A DNA stretch of 64,000 nt from assembly GCA_900112325.1 (NCBI GenBank), contig FOLJ01000007.1:186001-250000 (forward strand). The letters run 5' to 3'. How positions within the stretch are numbered: position 1 is the first letter of the stretch; the number at the start of each line of letters is the position of its first letter. Below are positions 27,017 through 35,615 of the stretch, in pieces. The notes beneath the pieces were generated by a model, which had not been told where the DNA came from, searched no databases, and saw only the letters and a program-made list of their open reading frames with translations. The translations under genes were made by a program, and so were the position numbers. The DNA comes from Micromonospora sediminimaris. GTDB taxonomy: Bacteria; Actinomycetota; Actinomycetes; Mycobacteriales; Micromonosporaceae.

Positions 27017-28563
27017 CCGAGCTTGAACTGCCGCCGATCGACTACGCGGCGATCGCGCCGATCCTGATCATGTTGGGCGCGGCGGTGGTCGGGGTGCTGG
27101 TCGAGGCGTTCGTGCCCCGGCGACTGCGGCACCCCGTGCAGTTGCCCCTGGCGCTGCTGGCGGTGCTGGCAGCGTTGACCATGGTGGTGGTCAACGCCGA
27201 CAAGCGGGTGATCACCATCGGGGTGATCGCCGTCGACGGGCCGACGCTGTTCCTTCAGGGCGCGATCCTCGCCCTGTCGGCGGTGGCGCTGTTGCTGCTC
27301 GGCGAGCGGGTTGTCGAGCGCGGCGGCGCGTTCGTCGCGCAGGCCGCGGTGACCGCCGACTCGCCGGAGGACCGCCAGCAGGCGGAGAACGCCGGTGGCG
27401 CGGGCGAGGTGTACCCACTCACCACGTTCGCCATCGGCGGCATGCTGATCTTCGTGTCGGCGAACGACCTGCTGACCATGTTCATCGCGCTGGAAGTCTT
27501 CTCGCTGCCGCTCTACCTGCTCTGCGCCCTGGCCCGTCGCCGGCGGCTGCTGAGCCAGGAGGCGGCGATGAAGTACTTCCTGCTTGGCGCGTACGCCTCG
27601 GCCTTCTTCCTGTTCGGCCTGGCGCTGATCTACGGCTTCACCGCCGGCCTGGGCGACCGGGCGGCCGGGGTGGACTTCGCCACCGTCAACGCGGCCGTGG
27701 CGAACTCGACGGCCAGCCCGGTGCTGCTGTTCGCCGGTATGGCGCTTGTCGCCATCGGTCTGCTGTTCAAGGCGGCCGCTGCGCCGTTCCACGTCTGGAC
27801 GCCGGACGTCTACCAGGGCGCGCCGACGCCGCTGACCGGTTTCATGGCGGCCTGCACCAAGGTCGCCGCGTTCGGTGCCCTGCTGCGGGTGTTCCACGTG
27901 GCATTCGAGGGGGCCCGCTGGGACTTCACTCCGGTGCTGGGCGCTGTGGCGGTGCTCACCATGCTGGTCGGCGCGCTGTTCGCGGTGACGCAGACCGACA
28001 TTAAGCGGCTGCTGGCGTACTCGTCGATCGCCAACGCCGGCTATCTGCTGGTCGGTGTGCTCGCACCGGGCAGCGAGGGCCTTTCCGGCACCATGTTCTA
28101 CCTGGTCGCGTACGGCTTCACGGTGCTTGCCGCGTTCGCGGTGGTGACGTTGGTACGCGACGCCGACGGCGAAGCGACCCACCTGTCCCGCTGGGCCGGG
28201 CTGGGCCGGCGGTCGCCGGTCTACGCCTCGGTCTTCACCTTCGTCCTGCTTGCCTTCGCGGGTATCCCGATGACCAGTGGCTTCACCAGCAAGTTCGCCG
28301 TCTTCGGCCCGGCGTTGGACGGCGGGCAGGTGTGGCTGGTCATCGCGGGCGTGTTGACCAGCATGGTGCTGGCCTTCCCGTACCTGCGGGTCGTGGTGCT
28401 GATGTGGCTCTCCGAACCGGGTGACTCCACGCCGACGGTGGCCGTTCCCGGCGGGCTCACCTCGGCCGCCCTGGTGATCGGGGTGCTCGCCACGCTGGTC
28501 CTCGGCGTCGCGCCGTCGCCGCTGCTCGACCTCGCGTCCTCAGCCGCCGACTTCGTCAGGTAA
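27013..28563 (+). CDS. nuoN: NADH-quinone oxidoreductase subunit N
   Basis: 516-aa third antiporter-like subunit, last gene of the operon. Key segments: FIALEVFSLPLYLLCALARRR (functional Glu), KAAAAPFHVWTPDVYQGAPTPLTGFMA and KRLLAYSSIANAGYLLVG. An insertion of about 35 polar residues follows the third helix. GTG start overlaps the stop of the upstream repeat ORF; AAAGG lies upstream. Confidence 0.96.
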   Translation: MTELELPPIDYAAIAPILIMLGAAVVGVLVEAFVPRRLRHPVQLPLALLAVLAALTMVVVNADKRVITIGVIAVDGPTLFLQGAILALSAVALLLLGERVVERGGAFVAQAAVTADSPEDRQQAENAGGAGEVYPLTTFAIGGMLIFVSANDLLTMFIALEVFSLPLYLLCALARRRRLLSQEAAMKYFLLGAYASAFFLFGLALIYGFTAGLGDRAAGVDFATVNAAVANSTASPVLLFAGMALVAIGLLFKAAAAPFHVWTPDVYQGAPTPLTGFMAACTKVAAFGALLRVFHVAFEGARWDFTPVLGAVAVLTMLVGALFAVTQTDIKRLLAYSSIANAGYLLVGVLAPGSEGLSGTMFYLVAYGFTVLAAFAVVTLVRDADGEATHLSRWAGLGRRSPVYASVFTFVLLAFAGIPMTSGFTSKFAVFGPALDGGQVWLVIAGVLTSMVLAFPYLRVVVLMWLSEPGDSTPTVAVPGGLTSAALVIGVLATLVLGVAPSPLLDLASSAADFVR

Positions 28564-28579
28564 CGGCTGACCTGCCGAT

Positions 28580-28616
28580 CGAGGGCCGGTCCACGCGCTG
28601 TGTGGGCCGGCCCTCG
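28580..28616 (+). terminator. Terminator of the nuo operon
   Basis: 15-bp stem (28580-28594 and 28602-28616) with one G-U pair and a 7-nt loop, 17 nt after the nuoN stop. Confidence 0.85.
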
Positions 28617-28646
28617 CGCGTATCCCCGGTCCGTTGCAGGTAGAAC

Positions 28647-29741
28647 GTGTGTGGCATGGTTGGAGGCGTGGTGATTAGGGGTGGCGAGGGTTCAGGCGTC
28701 ACCGGCTCCGGTGGTCGCCGGAGCCGGTCCGGCGCGGCTCAGTTCGGCGCGCTCGGCCTTCACCTCGCCGATCCGCGCACTGAGGAGTCCGTGCTCGGCG
28801 TGTTGGCGGCGGTCGAGGCGGAGCTGTTGGCGAGCATCGCCAGCGCCGACCCGTTCGTCACCGAGGCGGCCCGGCACCTGGTGGAGGCCGGCGGCAAGCG
28901 GTTCCGGCCGCTGCTGGTGGCCCTGGGCGCTCAGTTCGGTGACCCGACGCGAGCCGAGGTCGTCTCGGCGGCCGTGGTGGTGGAGCTGACCCACCTGGCC
29001 ACGCTCTACCACGACGACGTAATGGACGAGGCGTCGGTGCGCCGGGGCGCACCCAGCGCCAACTCCCGGTGGACCAATTCGGTGGCCATTCTGGTCGGTG
29101 ACTACCTCTTCGCTCGGGCTGCGGACGTCGCGGCCGAGTTGGGCCCCGAAGCGGTACGCCTGCAGGCGCGAACCTTCGCCCGGCTGGTCCACGGGCAGAT
29201 CGCCGAGACCATCGGCCCACGGGCCGGTGATGATCCGGTGGCACACTATCTGCGGGTGATCGCCGAGAAGACCGGTTCCCTGATCGCCACCAGCGTTCAT
29301 TTCGGCGCCCAGTTCAGCGGGGCCGCCCCGGACCAGGTGGCGGCGCTGGCCGGGTACGGCGAGACCATCGGGGTGGCCTTCCAGCTCTCCGACGACCTGC
29401 TCGACATCGCCAGCGAGTCGACGGAGTCAGGCAAGACGCCCGGCACGGATCTGCGGGAGGGCGTGCCCACCCTGCCGGTGCTCTACGCTCTCGCCTCCGA
29501 CGACGCGGACGCCGCCTCCGTGCGCCTGCGGGAGATCCTGGCCACCGGTCCGCTGACCGACGACACCCTGCACGCCGAGGCGCTCGGTCTGCTCCGGGAG
29601 AGTCCGGCGCTCAAGCGCGCCCGCGAAACCGTCCGTAGCTTCGCCGAGGACGCCCGCGCCCACCTCGCACCCCTCCCCACCGGCCCGGCCCGCCGCGCCC
29701 TCGAATCCCTCTGCGACCACATCGCCGACCGCACCAGCTAA
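28647..29741 (+). CDS. Long-chain (E)-polyprenyl diphosphate synthase, probably for the menaquinone side chain
   Basis: 364-aa trans-isoprenyl diphosphate synthase condensing isopentenyl diphosphate onto an allylic primer. Both Asp-rich motifs are intact: DDVMD (123-127) and DDLLD (249-253), with GGKRFRP upstream and GKTPGTDLREG after. A small residue, Ala/Thr-Leu, precedes the first motif, consistent with a long-chain product. Given mqnC, menG and nuo nearby, hepta- to nonaprenyl diphosphate for menaquinone is the likely product. Start uncertain: GTG 28647, ATG 28656, or GTG 28668/28671 close behind GGAGG. Confidence 0.9.
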   Translation: MCGMVGGVVIRGGEGSGVTGSGGRRSRSGAAQFGALGLHLADPRTEESVLGVLAAVEAELLASIASADPFVTEAARHLVEAGGKRFRPLLVALGAQFGDPTRAEVVSAAVVVELTHLATLYHDDVMDEASVRRGAPSANSRWTNSVAILVGDYLFARAADVAAELGPEAVRLQARTFARLVHGQIAETIGPRAGDDPVAHYLRVIAEKTGSLIATSVHFGAQFSGAAPDQVAALAGYGETIGVAFQLSDDLLDIASESTESGKTPGTDLREGVPTLPVLYALASDDADAASVRLREILATGPLTDDTLHAEALGLLRESPALKRARETVRSFAEDARAHLAPLPTGPARRALESLCDHIADRTS

Positions 29742-29783
29742 CCCACCCCACCCCCACCCCCACCGGGCCCCACCCCATCTGGG

Positions 29784-29839
29784 TGATCAAGAAGTTTTGG
29801 TCGCTGTCCGCGCAAATCCCGACGCAAACTTCTTGATCA
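29784..29839. terminator. Inverted repeat between convergent genes (TGATCAAGAAGTTT)
   Basis: Exact 14-bp arms at 29784-29797 and 29826-29839 separated by 28 nt. Lies between the polyprenyl synthase and the convergent MFS gene (its right arm overlaps the MFS 3-prime end), so it can terminate both transcripts. The arm sequence is AT-rich compared with its surroundings and looks like a dispersed intergenic element. Confidence 0.7.
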
Positions 29840-31027
29840 ACCTTCCGGGAGGTGGGGGGTGGGGAGGAGGTGGGTGGTGGTGAGCATGAGGATGGCGGCG
29901 GCGAGCATGGCTGCGGCGGCCGTCAGCCACATCGTTGGATAGCCGGCTGCGGCGGCGAGCGGGCCGAGGGCGAGCGGGCCGAGACAGCCGCCCGCGTACA
30001 CCCCGGTCTGGGTGATCGAGGTGGCTGCGGCCGGTGCCTGCGGATGCAGTTGCACCACCGCGAAGTTCATCAGCCCGGGCCAGGACCAGCCGAGACCGAA
30101 GCCGAGCACCACGCCGACCACCAACGGCCCGGGGCCGGCCACCGCGAGCAGGCCCAGCCCCACCGCGCCGGCCACCAGCAGACCGGCGATCACCGCGATG
30201 TGTCCGCCGGTGCGTCGGTCGGCCAACCAGCCGACCCCGACCCGGGCCGCTACGCAGACCGCGCTGCCGAAAGTCAGGGTTAGCCCGGCCATGCCCGGAC
30301 CTAGGCCCCGGTCGACCGAGGCGTCGACCACGAAGGTGCCGAGCGCGTTCGCCGCGCCCGCGGCCAGCGTCGCGGCCACCCCGACGAGGACCAGGCCCGG
30401 GCTCGCGCCGCCGGCCCGTCCAGTGCGCCGCCGTGCCGTCGGAGCGCCCTGCGCGGGTACGGCCGGCAGCGCGGCCAGCGCCGCACCGGCGGCCGCCACG
30501 AAGGCCCAACGCCAACCGACGGTCAACGCGAGGGTGGGTACCGCCACACCGGCCAGCAGGGTGGAGACCGGGATGGCCGCCTGCTTGACGCCGAACGAGA
30601 GCCCCTGCCGACGGGGCGGGACGTGCCGGGCGAGCAAGGCGTTGCTGGACAGTTGACCGAGCGCGTTCGCGGTGCCGGCCACGGCGAGCAGACCGACAAG
30701 CACCGGATACGACCGGGCAGCCACCGCCACGGCCAGCAGGGCGCCGGCGGACACCACGATGCCGGTCCGAGCTACCACGGCGGCACCCCACCGCTCCACC
30801 AGCGCACCGGACGGCACCGAGGCGAGGGCACCGACAGCGAAGTAGACCGCCACGACGAGTCCCAGACCGGCGGGGGAGAAGCCCAACTCCTCCCGCAGTT
30901 GTACGGCGAGCCCGCCGACCAGGAAGACCGGCAGGACACAGACGATCGTGACGGTGACCGCGACCGCACTGGCCCGGACGGGTCGTGCGGCGGCCGCCGA
31001 GGTGTGTGGAGGGGCGATGCGGGTCAT
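29837..31027 (-). CDS. Major facilitator superfamily transporter
   Basis: 396-aa integral membrane protein with twelve predicted helices and the two-half MFS arrangement. The loop after helix 2 reads PSGALVERWGAAVVARTG, the motif A-like segment, and a related GWLADRRTGG occurs in the second half. Similar in style to CynX/NNP-type or drug-efflux MFS proteins; the substrate is not inferable. Divergent from an IclR regulator across ~150 bp, which suggests that regulator controls it. Convergent with the polyprenyl synthase. Confidence 0.88.
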   Translation of the reverse strand: MTRIAPPHTSAAAARPVRASAVAVTVTIVCVLPVFLVGGLAVQLREELGFSPAGLGLVVAVYFAVGALASVPSGALVERWGAAVVARTGIVVSAGALLAVAVAARSYPVLVGLLAVAGTANALGQLSSNALLARHVPPRRQGLSFGVKQAAIPVSTLLAGVAVPTLALTVGWRWAFVAAAGAALAALPAVPAQGAPTARRRTGRAGGASPGLVLVGVAATLAAGAANALGTFVVDASVDRGLGPGMAGLTLTFGSAVCVAARVGVGWLADRRTGGHIAVIAGLLVAGAVGLGLLAVAGPGPLVVGVVLGFGLGWSWPGLMNFAVVQLHPQAPAAATSITQTGVYAGGCLGPLALGPLAAAAGYPTMWLTAAAAMLAAAILMLTTTHLLPTPHLPEG

Positions 31028-31181
31028 GGTGCGGCCAACCTACGCCAGCCGCATCTCGGCGACGGAAAGTGGGGCGTACGTCACATCGCGTATTCGATTC
31101 CCTTGGATCATCCACCCGATCAGGCGTTTCGCGCCGGGCCGCTTTTTCATATGGTGTAAGTCCCCGGTGGCGGAGGTGGTT

Positions 31182-31964
31182 GTGCGTGACCCCCTGGCGG
31201 AACCTTCGGACCTGATCCGAAGTGTCTCCCGCGCGCTTCGAGTGCTCGAGTCGGTCGGTCGTGCCCCGCGGGGCCTGACGGTCAAACAGATCGCCCGCCG
31301 CTGTGAGCTGACCGTGGCCACCACGTACCACCTGGTCCGCACCCTCGCCTACGAGGGCTATGTGATCCGTCGGGAGGACGGCACGTACATCGTGGGTCTG
31401 GAGGTGGCCGACCGGTACCGGGAGCTGGTCGCCGCTTTCCGTGGCTCACCGGCCATCGGGGAGAGCCTGCGGCGGGCGGCCCTGGAGACCGGCTGGAGCC
31501 ACTTCCTGGGCCGGTTCGTGGGTGGCCAGGTGGCGATCACCGCAGTGGCGGAGGGGCACCGCTCGCCGTACCTGGAGGATCTCGTCCCCGGGTTCGACGA
31601 GGGCGCGCATGCGACCGCGCTCGGCAAGGCCCTGCTCGCCACGCTCACCGCAGAGCAGCGCCACCGTTACCTGCGCGAGTACGGCATGCGTCCGTTCACC
31701 AGCGCCACCCTCACCACCCCGGAGGCCTTCGAGGCCGACCTGTCGGCGGGGGACCGACGCGGGATGCAGCTGGAGTTGGGCCAGTTCCGGCAGGGCGTGG
31801 CCTGCGCCGCCGTACTGGTGTGCCCGGACAAGGACATGGAACGGCGGACGGTGCTGGCCTGCGCGCTGCCCGCCAGCGAGATGATGACCTCCGCCCGGGT
31901 GGTGCGGACGAAACTGCTCACCGCCGCGCGCGCCATCGCCGACGGCCTGGCCGCCGACAACTGA
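31182..31964 (+). CDS. IclR-family transcriptional regulator
   Basis: 260-aa regulator. The N-terminal winged helix-turn-helix (about 10-70) has SRALRVLESVGRAPRGLTVKQIARRCELTVATTYHLVRTL. A GAF-like effector domain follows, with GKALLATLT and a C-terminal segment rich in hydrophobics. The start chosen is GTG 31182, placed 5 nt after GGAGG; longer frames upstream lack support. Likely controls itself and the divergent MFS transporter; the ligand is unknown. Unlike most IclR proteins the effector domain reads GQVAITAVAEGHRSPY, typical of actinobacterial members. Confidence 0.88.
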   Translation: MRDPLAEPSDLIRSVSRALRVLESVGRAPRGLTVKQIARRCELTVATTYHLVRTLAYEGYVIRREDGTYIVGLEVADRYRELVAAFRGSPAIGESLRRAALETGWSHFLGRFVGGQVAITAVAEGHRSPYLEDLVPGFDEGAHATALGKALLATLTAEQRHRYLREYGMRPFTSATLTTPEAFEADLSAGDRRGMQLELGQFRQGVACAAVLVCPDKDMERRTVLACALPASEMMTSARVVRTKLLTAARAIADGLAADN

Positions 31965-31981
31965 CCCTCGGCACCTGCCGA

Positions 31982-32014
31982 GACGGCCCCCTCCCTGGTG
32001 GGGAGAGGGCCGTC
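31982..32014. terminator. Bidirectional terminator between IclR and PhoX genes
   Basis: GACGGCCCCCTCCC and GGGGAGAGGGCCGTC form a stem of about 14 bp with one mismatch and a short loop, between the convergent genes ending at 31964 and 32047. Confidence 0.8.
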
Positions 32015-32046
32015 GGATGGGCGGCCGGCGCGATACCGGAGCGGGG

Positions 32047-34170
32047 TCAGCTACCGACCGGTCCGCCGTCCAGCCGCCAGGTCACCACCACGCCCGGCTT
32101 GGCGTAGTCGCCGTCCGGCCAGGTGGAGGCCGGGTTGTCGACCGTGGCACCGGTGATCTCACCCGGGTGCTGCACGGCGACGAAGACCGAGCGGTTGTCC
32201 TCGGTGATGAACGGACCGCAGGTCTCCGCACCGACCGGCACGGTCAGGAACTGCTTCAGGTGCCCGCGCTCCGGGCCTTCGGTCGCGGTGGCGAAGAGGC
32301 CGTCGTTGCTGCCCAACGCGTTGCCGTCGGTGGAGATCCAGAGGTTGCCGGTGGCGTCGAAGGCCACGTTGTCCGGACAGGAGATCGGCGAGACCTTGGT
32401 CTTGTCGTACCCGGCGAAGTAGGTCGACGGGTCCGCCGGGTCGCCGCAGACGATCGGCAGCGACCACCGGAACGTGTCGGAGGTGTTGTCCCCCCGGTCC
32501 TCGACCAGCTCCAGGATCTGCCCGTGCCGGTTCGCGGCACGGGGGTTGGCCTCGTCCGGCGCCGGGTTGCTGCCGACTCCACGGGCGGAGTTGTTGGTCA
32601 ACGCCACGTACACCTTGCCGGTGAGCAGGCTCGGCTCGACGTCCTCCGGACGGTCCATCTTGGTCGCGCCGACCTTGTCACCGGCGAACCGGGTGAAGGT
32701 CAGCACCTCGGCGGCGGTCATGCCGTCCACGTAGGAGCGGTTGCCGCTGACCAGCTTGATCCAGCGGCCCCGGCCGTTGAAGGCGCCGTCGCTGGGCAGG
32801 GTGCCGGAGCCGTCGATCTCCTCGGCGCTGGTCTGGTCGAGCCTGGCGACGTAGAGGGTGCCCGACTCCAGCAGCGTCAGGTTGTGCTTGCGGGCGACCC
32901 AGGAGTCACCCTTCATGAACTTCTTGTCCGAGACGAACTTGTAGAGGTAGTCGAAGCGCTCGTCGTCGCCCATGTAGGCGACCACGTGCCCGCTGCGCGC
33001 GACGATGACGTTCGCTCCCTCGTGCTTGAACCGGCCCAGCGCGGTGTGCTTGCGCGGGCGGCTCTCCGGGTCGAACGGGTCGATCTCCACGACCCAGCCG
33101 TGCCGGTTGGCCTCGTTCGGGTGCTTGGCGAGGTCGAAGCGTTCGGCGGCCCGGTCCCACTTGCGGCTGCCGCTGGGGTAGCGGGCGGTGGTGCTGATCC
33201 CGTAGCGCGCCAGCCGGGCCTTCTCCGACTCCGGCGCCGCGTCGCCGCCGACGAAGTACTGGTTGAAGTTCTCCTCACCGGAGAGCACGGTGCCCCAGGG
33301 GGTGACCCCACCGGCGCAGTTGTTGAGCGTGCCGATGACCGTACGGCCCTTCGGGTCGGCGGCCGTCTTCAGGAATGACGAGCCGGCGGCCGGGCCGGTC
33401 AGCTCGAACTTGCTGCTCAGGGCGTCGACGCGGCGGTTGTACGGCCGGCGGCCGGAGTCGACGACCTGCCACTGGCCGGTGCCGGCGACCCGCTCGATCT
33501 CCACCACGGACATGCCGTGTGCGGCCATCGCCACCTTCACCTGCTCGACGCTGAGGGCGTCCTGGCTGGTGAAGCCGGGGAACATCAGGTCCTCGTTTGT
33601 GTACTCGTGGTTGACCACGAGCAGCGCCCGCCTGCCGCGCTTGTCCAACGGCAGCACACCGACGAAGTCGTTGTTGTAGCCGAACTGCTTGGCCTGCGCG
33701 GCGGCGGTCTGCCGGCGCAGGTTGAAATCCGGCGCACCGGGCACCACCGGGTCGCCCCAGCGGATGATTACAGCGTGGTCGTAGCCGTTCGGGACGACGA
33801 AAGTGTCGAGGGTGTTCGGCGGGATCGGCTTGAAGCTCAGGGCACCGCTGCCCGGGCGACGGCCGGCCGCCGCCGCCTGACCGGCCGGGGGCACCGGCGG
33901 GACCGGTGCCGCGGCGGCGGGCGCCGCGCCGGCCAGCGCGCCGGCCGCAGCGCCGCTGAAACCGAGCACCAGGGCGCCGACCACCCCGGCGCGGACCACG
34001 CCGCGGCGGCTGACCTCCGCGTTCACCACGTCACCGAAGTACGCGTTGTCGGAGGTGTTGGGTACCGGGTGTTCACAGGCGTTGCCGCAGCGGTATAGGC
34101 AGGTCATGGCGTCGCGGCTGCCGTGGCGGGGGGTGCCCAGCAGCGGGAGCAGCCGAGGACGGTCGCTCAT
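32047..34170 (-). CDS. phoX: PhoX-family alkaline phosphatase (DUF839), Tat-exported
   Basis: 707-aa secreted phosphatase of the PhoX/DUF839 family, which uses Ca and Fe to hydrolyse phosphomonoesters. The N-terminus has the family CLYRCGNACEHPVPNTSDNAYFGD segment (~22-47), then a twin-arginine signal SRRGVVRAG followed by a hydrophobic stretch and Ala-rich cleavage region. Catalytic-domain landmarks: NHEYTNEDLMFPG, NNCAGGVTPWGTVLSGEEN, YMGDDERFDYLYKFV and SCPDNVAFDATGNLWISTDG. Start ATG 34170 behind AGGAGGATCC. Divergent from an ECF sigma gene. Typically phosphate-starvation controlled; no clear PHO box recognised. Confidence 0.9.
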   Translation of the reverse strand: MSDRPRLLPLLGTPRHGSRDAMTCLYRCGNACEHPVPNTSDNAYFGDVVNAEVSRRGVVRAGVVGALVLGFSGAAAGALAGAAPAAAAPVPPVPPAGQAAAAGRRPGSGALSFKPIPPNTLDTFVVPNGYDHAVIIRWGDPVVPGAPDFNLRRQTAAAQAKQFGYNNDFVGVLPLDKRGRRALLVVNHEYTNEDLMFPGFTSQDALSVEQVKVAMAAHGMSVVEIERVAGTGQWQVVDSGRRPYNRRVDALSSKFELTGPAAGSSFLKTAADPKGRTVIGTLNNCAGGVTPWGTVLSGEENFNQYFVGGDAAPESEKARLARYGISTTARYPSGSRKWDRAAERFDLAKHPNEANRHGWVVEIDPFDPESRPRKHTALGRFKHEGANVIVARSGHVVAYMGDDERFDYLYKFVSDKKFMKGDSWVARKHNLTLLESGTLYVARLDQTSAEEIDGSGTLPSDGAFNGRGRWIKLVSGNRSYVDGMTAAEVLTFTRFAGDKVGATKMDRPEDVEPSLLTGKVYVALTNNSARGVGSNPAPDEANPRAANRHGQILELVEDRGDNTSDTFRWSLPIVCGDPADPSTYFAGYDKTKVSPISCPDNVAFDATGNLWISTDGNALGSNDGLFATATEGPERGHLKQFLTVPVGAETCGPFITEDNRSVFVAVQHPGEITGATVDNPASTWPDGDYAKPGVVVTWRLDGGPVGS

Positions 34171-34333
34171 GGGGAGGATCCTCCTGAGGGTCGGTGCACG
34201 TCGGTGCAGGTCACCGACGCGTACCCGCCGGACGCTAGGGCGGCGCGGTGAGCGCGGGTCAGCGTCGATGTGAACCAGCGATGAACTCCCCTCCCCGGGA
34301 ATCCCAGGTTGAGCTGGGAATGAACCGTTCGGC

Positions 34334-34912
34334 GTGACAGCACGTATCTCTGGTCGTAACACCGCGCCCGCTCGCGCCGAGAGCGAGGAGAAGACCATCA
34401 GCGACCACGACGCCCACCTGCTGCGCGCCCTGCATGACGAGCATGCCGAGGCGCTGTACGCGCACGCGCTGCGGCTGGTCAACGGCGACCGACAGCGGGC
34501 CGAGGACCTGGTGCAGGAGACGCTGCTGCGGGCCTGGCGGCATCCGGAGTCGCTCGACCCCCGGCGCGGTTCGGTACGGGCCTGGCTCTTCACCACCGCC
34601 CGCAACCTCGCGATCGACGCCTGGCGGCGACGTTCCACCCGGGTCGGCGAGGTCTACACCGACGAACTTCCCGAGCCGCCGGAGGTCGTCGACGAAACCG
34701 AGCGGGCCGTCGAGGCGTGGACGGTCGCGGAGGCGCTCAACCGGCTCAGTCCCTCGCACCGCGATGTCCTGGTGGAGTGCTTCTACCAGGGACGATCGGT
34801 TTCCGAGGCGGCCTCCCGGCTGGGCGTGCCGCCGGGCACGGTGAAGTCCCGCACCCATTACGCGCTGCGCTCCCTACGGCTGGTCCTGGCCGAGATGGGG
34901 GTGACCGGATGA
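34334..34912 (+). CDS. ECF RNA polymerase sigma factor
   Basis: 192-aa extracytoplasmic-function sigma factor. Region 2 has HALRLVNGDRQRAEDLVQETLLRAWRHP and VRAWLFTTARNLAIDAWRRR. Region 4 has LSPSHRDVLVECFYQGRSVSEAASRLGVPPGTVKSRTHYALRSL. Annotated start GTG 34334; ribosome binding site weak. Stop/start overlap with the anti-sigma gene (ATGA) shows co-translation. The group resembles SigL/SigK-like ECFs paired with a membrane zinc anti-sigma factor. The PhoX gene divergent at 160 bp is a candidate target. Confidence 0.92.
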   Translation: MTARISGRNTAPARAESEEKTISDHDAHLLRALHDEHAEALYAHALRLVNGDRQRAEDLVQETLLRAWRHPESLDPRRGSVRAWLFTTARNLAIDAWRRRSTRVGEVYTDELPEPPEVVDETERAVEAWTVAEALNRLSPSHRDVLVECFYQGRSVSEAASRLGVPPGTVKSRTHYALRSLRLVLAEMGVTG

Positions 34913-35601
34913 GCCGTTGCGAGTTCGCGTACGACGACGGGGCGTACGTGCTCGGCGCGCTCTCCCCCGCCGACCGGGTGGCCTACGAACGGCATCTCGT
35001 CGACTGCCCGGCCTGCCAGCAGTCGGTCTCCGAGATCGCCGTACTGCCCGGCCTGCTCGGCCGGCTGGACCCGGCCAGCCTCGAACAGTTCCTGCCGCCG
35101 CCGGAGAACCCCCGGGTGCCCGAGCTGCTCAACGCCGCGCGGGAGCGCCGACGCCGTGAGCGGCAGGCCAGCCGGCTGCGGTACGCGGTCATCGGGCTGG
35201 CCGCCGCCGCGTTCGCTCTGGTGGTCGGCCTCGGGGTGGCCACGGTCCTGCCCGGGCAGGGGCCGAACGGGCCGGCGGCCCAGGTCCGGATGGTGCAGAT
35301 GCAACCGGTGGCCGGCACGGTGCCGGTGCACGCCGAGATCGGCCTGACCGGCACCAACTGGGGCACCGAGGTCACCATGCACTGCGGCTACGACGAGCGG
35401 GCCGGGTACGGAAAGGCGAACGCCTTCCGACTGGTGGCGCACGCCGGGGACGGTTCGCAGGAGCAGATCGGCTCCTGGCTGGCGGCGCCCGGTGACGACC
35501 TGCGGATCACCGGGGCGACCCGGTTCACAAACGCCCAACTGGTCCGGCTGGAACTGATCCGTGCCGACGGCACTCCCGTGCTCGCCTACGAGGTCCGCTG
35601 A
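34909..35601 (+). CDS. Membrane anti-sigma factor with zinc-binding domain
   Basis: 230-aa partner of the ECF sigma factor. The cytosolic N-terminal zf-HC2 domain has His29-X3-Cys33-X2-Cys36 (HLVDCPAC), the zinc anti-sigma motif. One transmembrane helix at about 92-114 and an extracytoplasmic domain of ~115 residues (probable RskA-like) follow. Binds and inhibits its sigma factor until a redox or envelope signal. The start is the ATG overlapping the sigma gene stop; the longer frame from 34717 is inside it. Confidence 0.9.
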   Translation: MSRCEFAYDDGAYVLGALSPADRVAYERHLVDCPACQQSVSEIAVLPGLLGRLDPASLEQFLPPPENPRVPELLNAARERRRRERQASRLRYAVIGLAAAAFALVVGLGVATVLPGQGPNGPAAQVRMVQMQPVAGTVPVHAEIGLTGTNWGTEVTMHCGYDERAGYGKANAFRLVAHAGDGSQEQIGSWLAAPGDDLRITGATRFTNAQLVRLELIRADGTPVLAYEVR

Positions 35602-35615
35602 ACCGGGCCTGAGCG

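Noticed and set aside
34171..34638. 156-residue N-terminal extension of PhoX
   Set aside because: It crosses the divergent promoter and ECF start; the ATG at 34170 has a strong ribosome binding site and gives a proper Tat signal.
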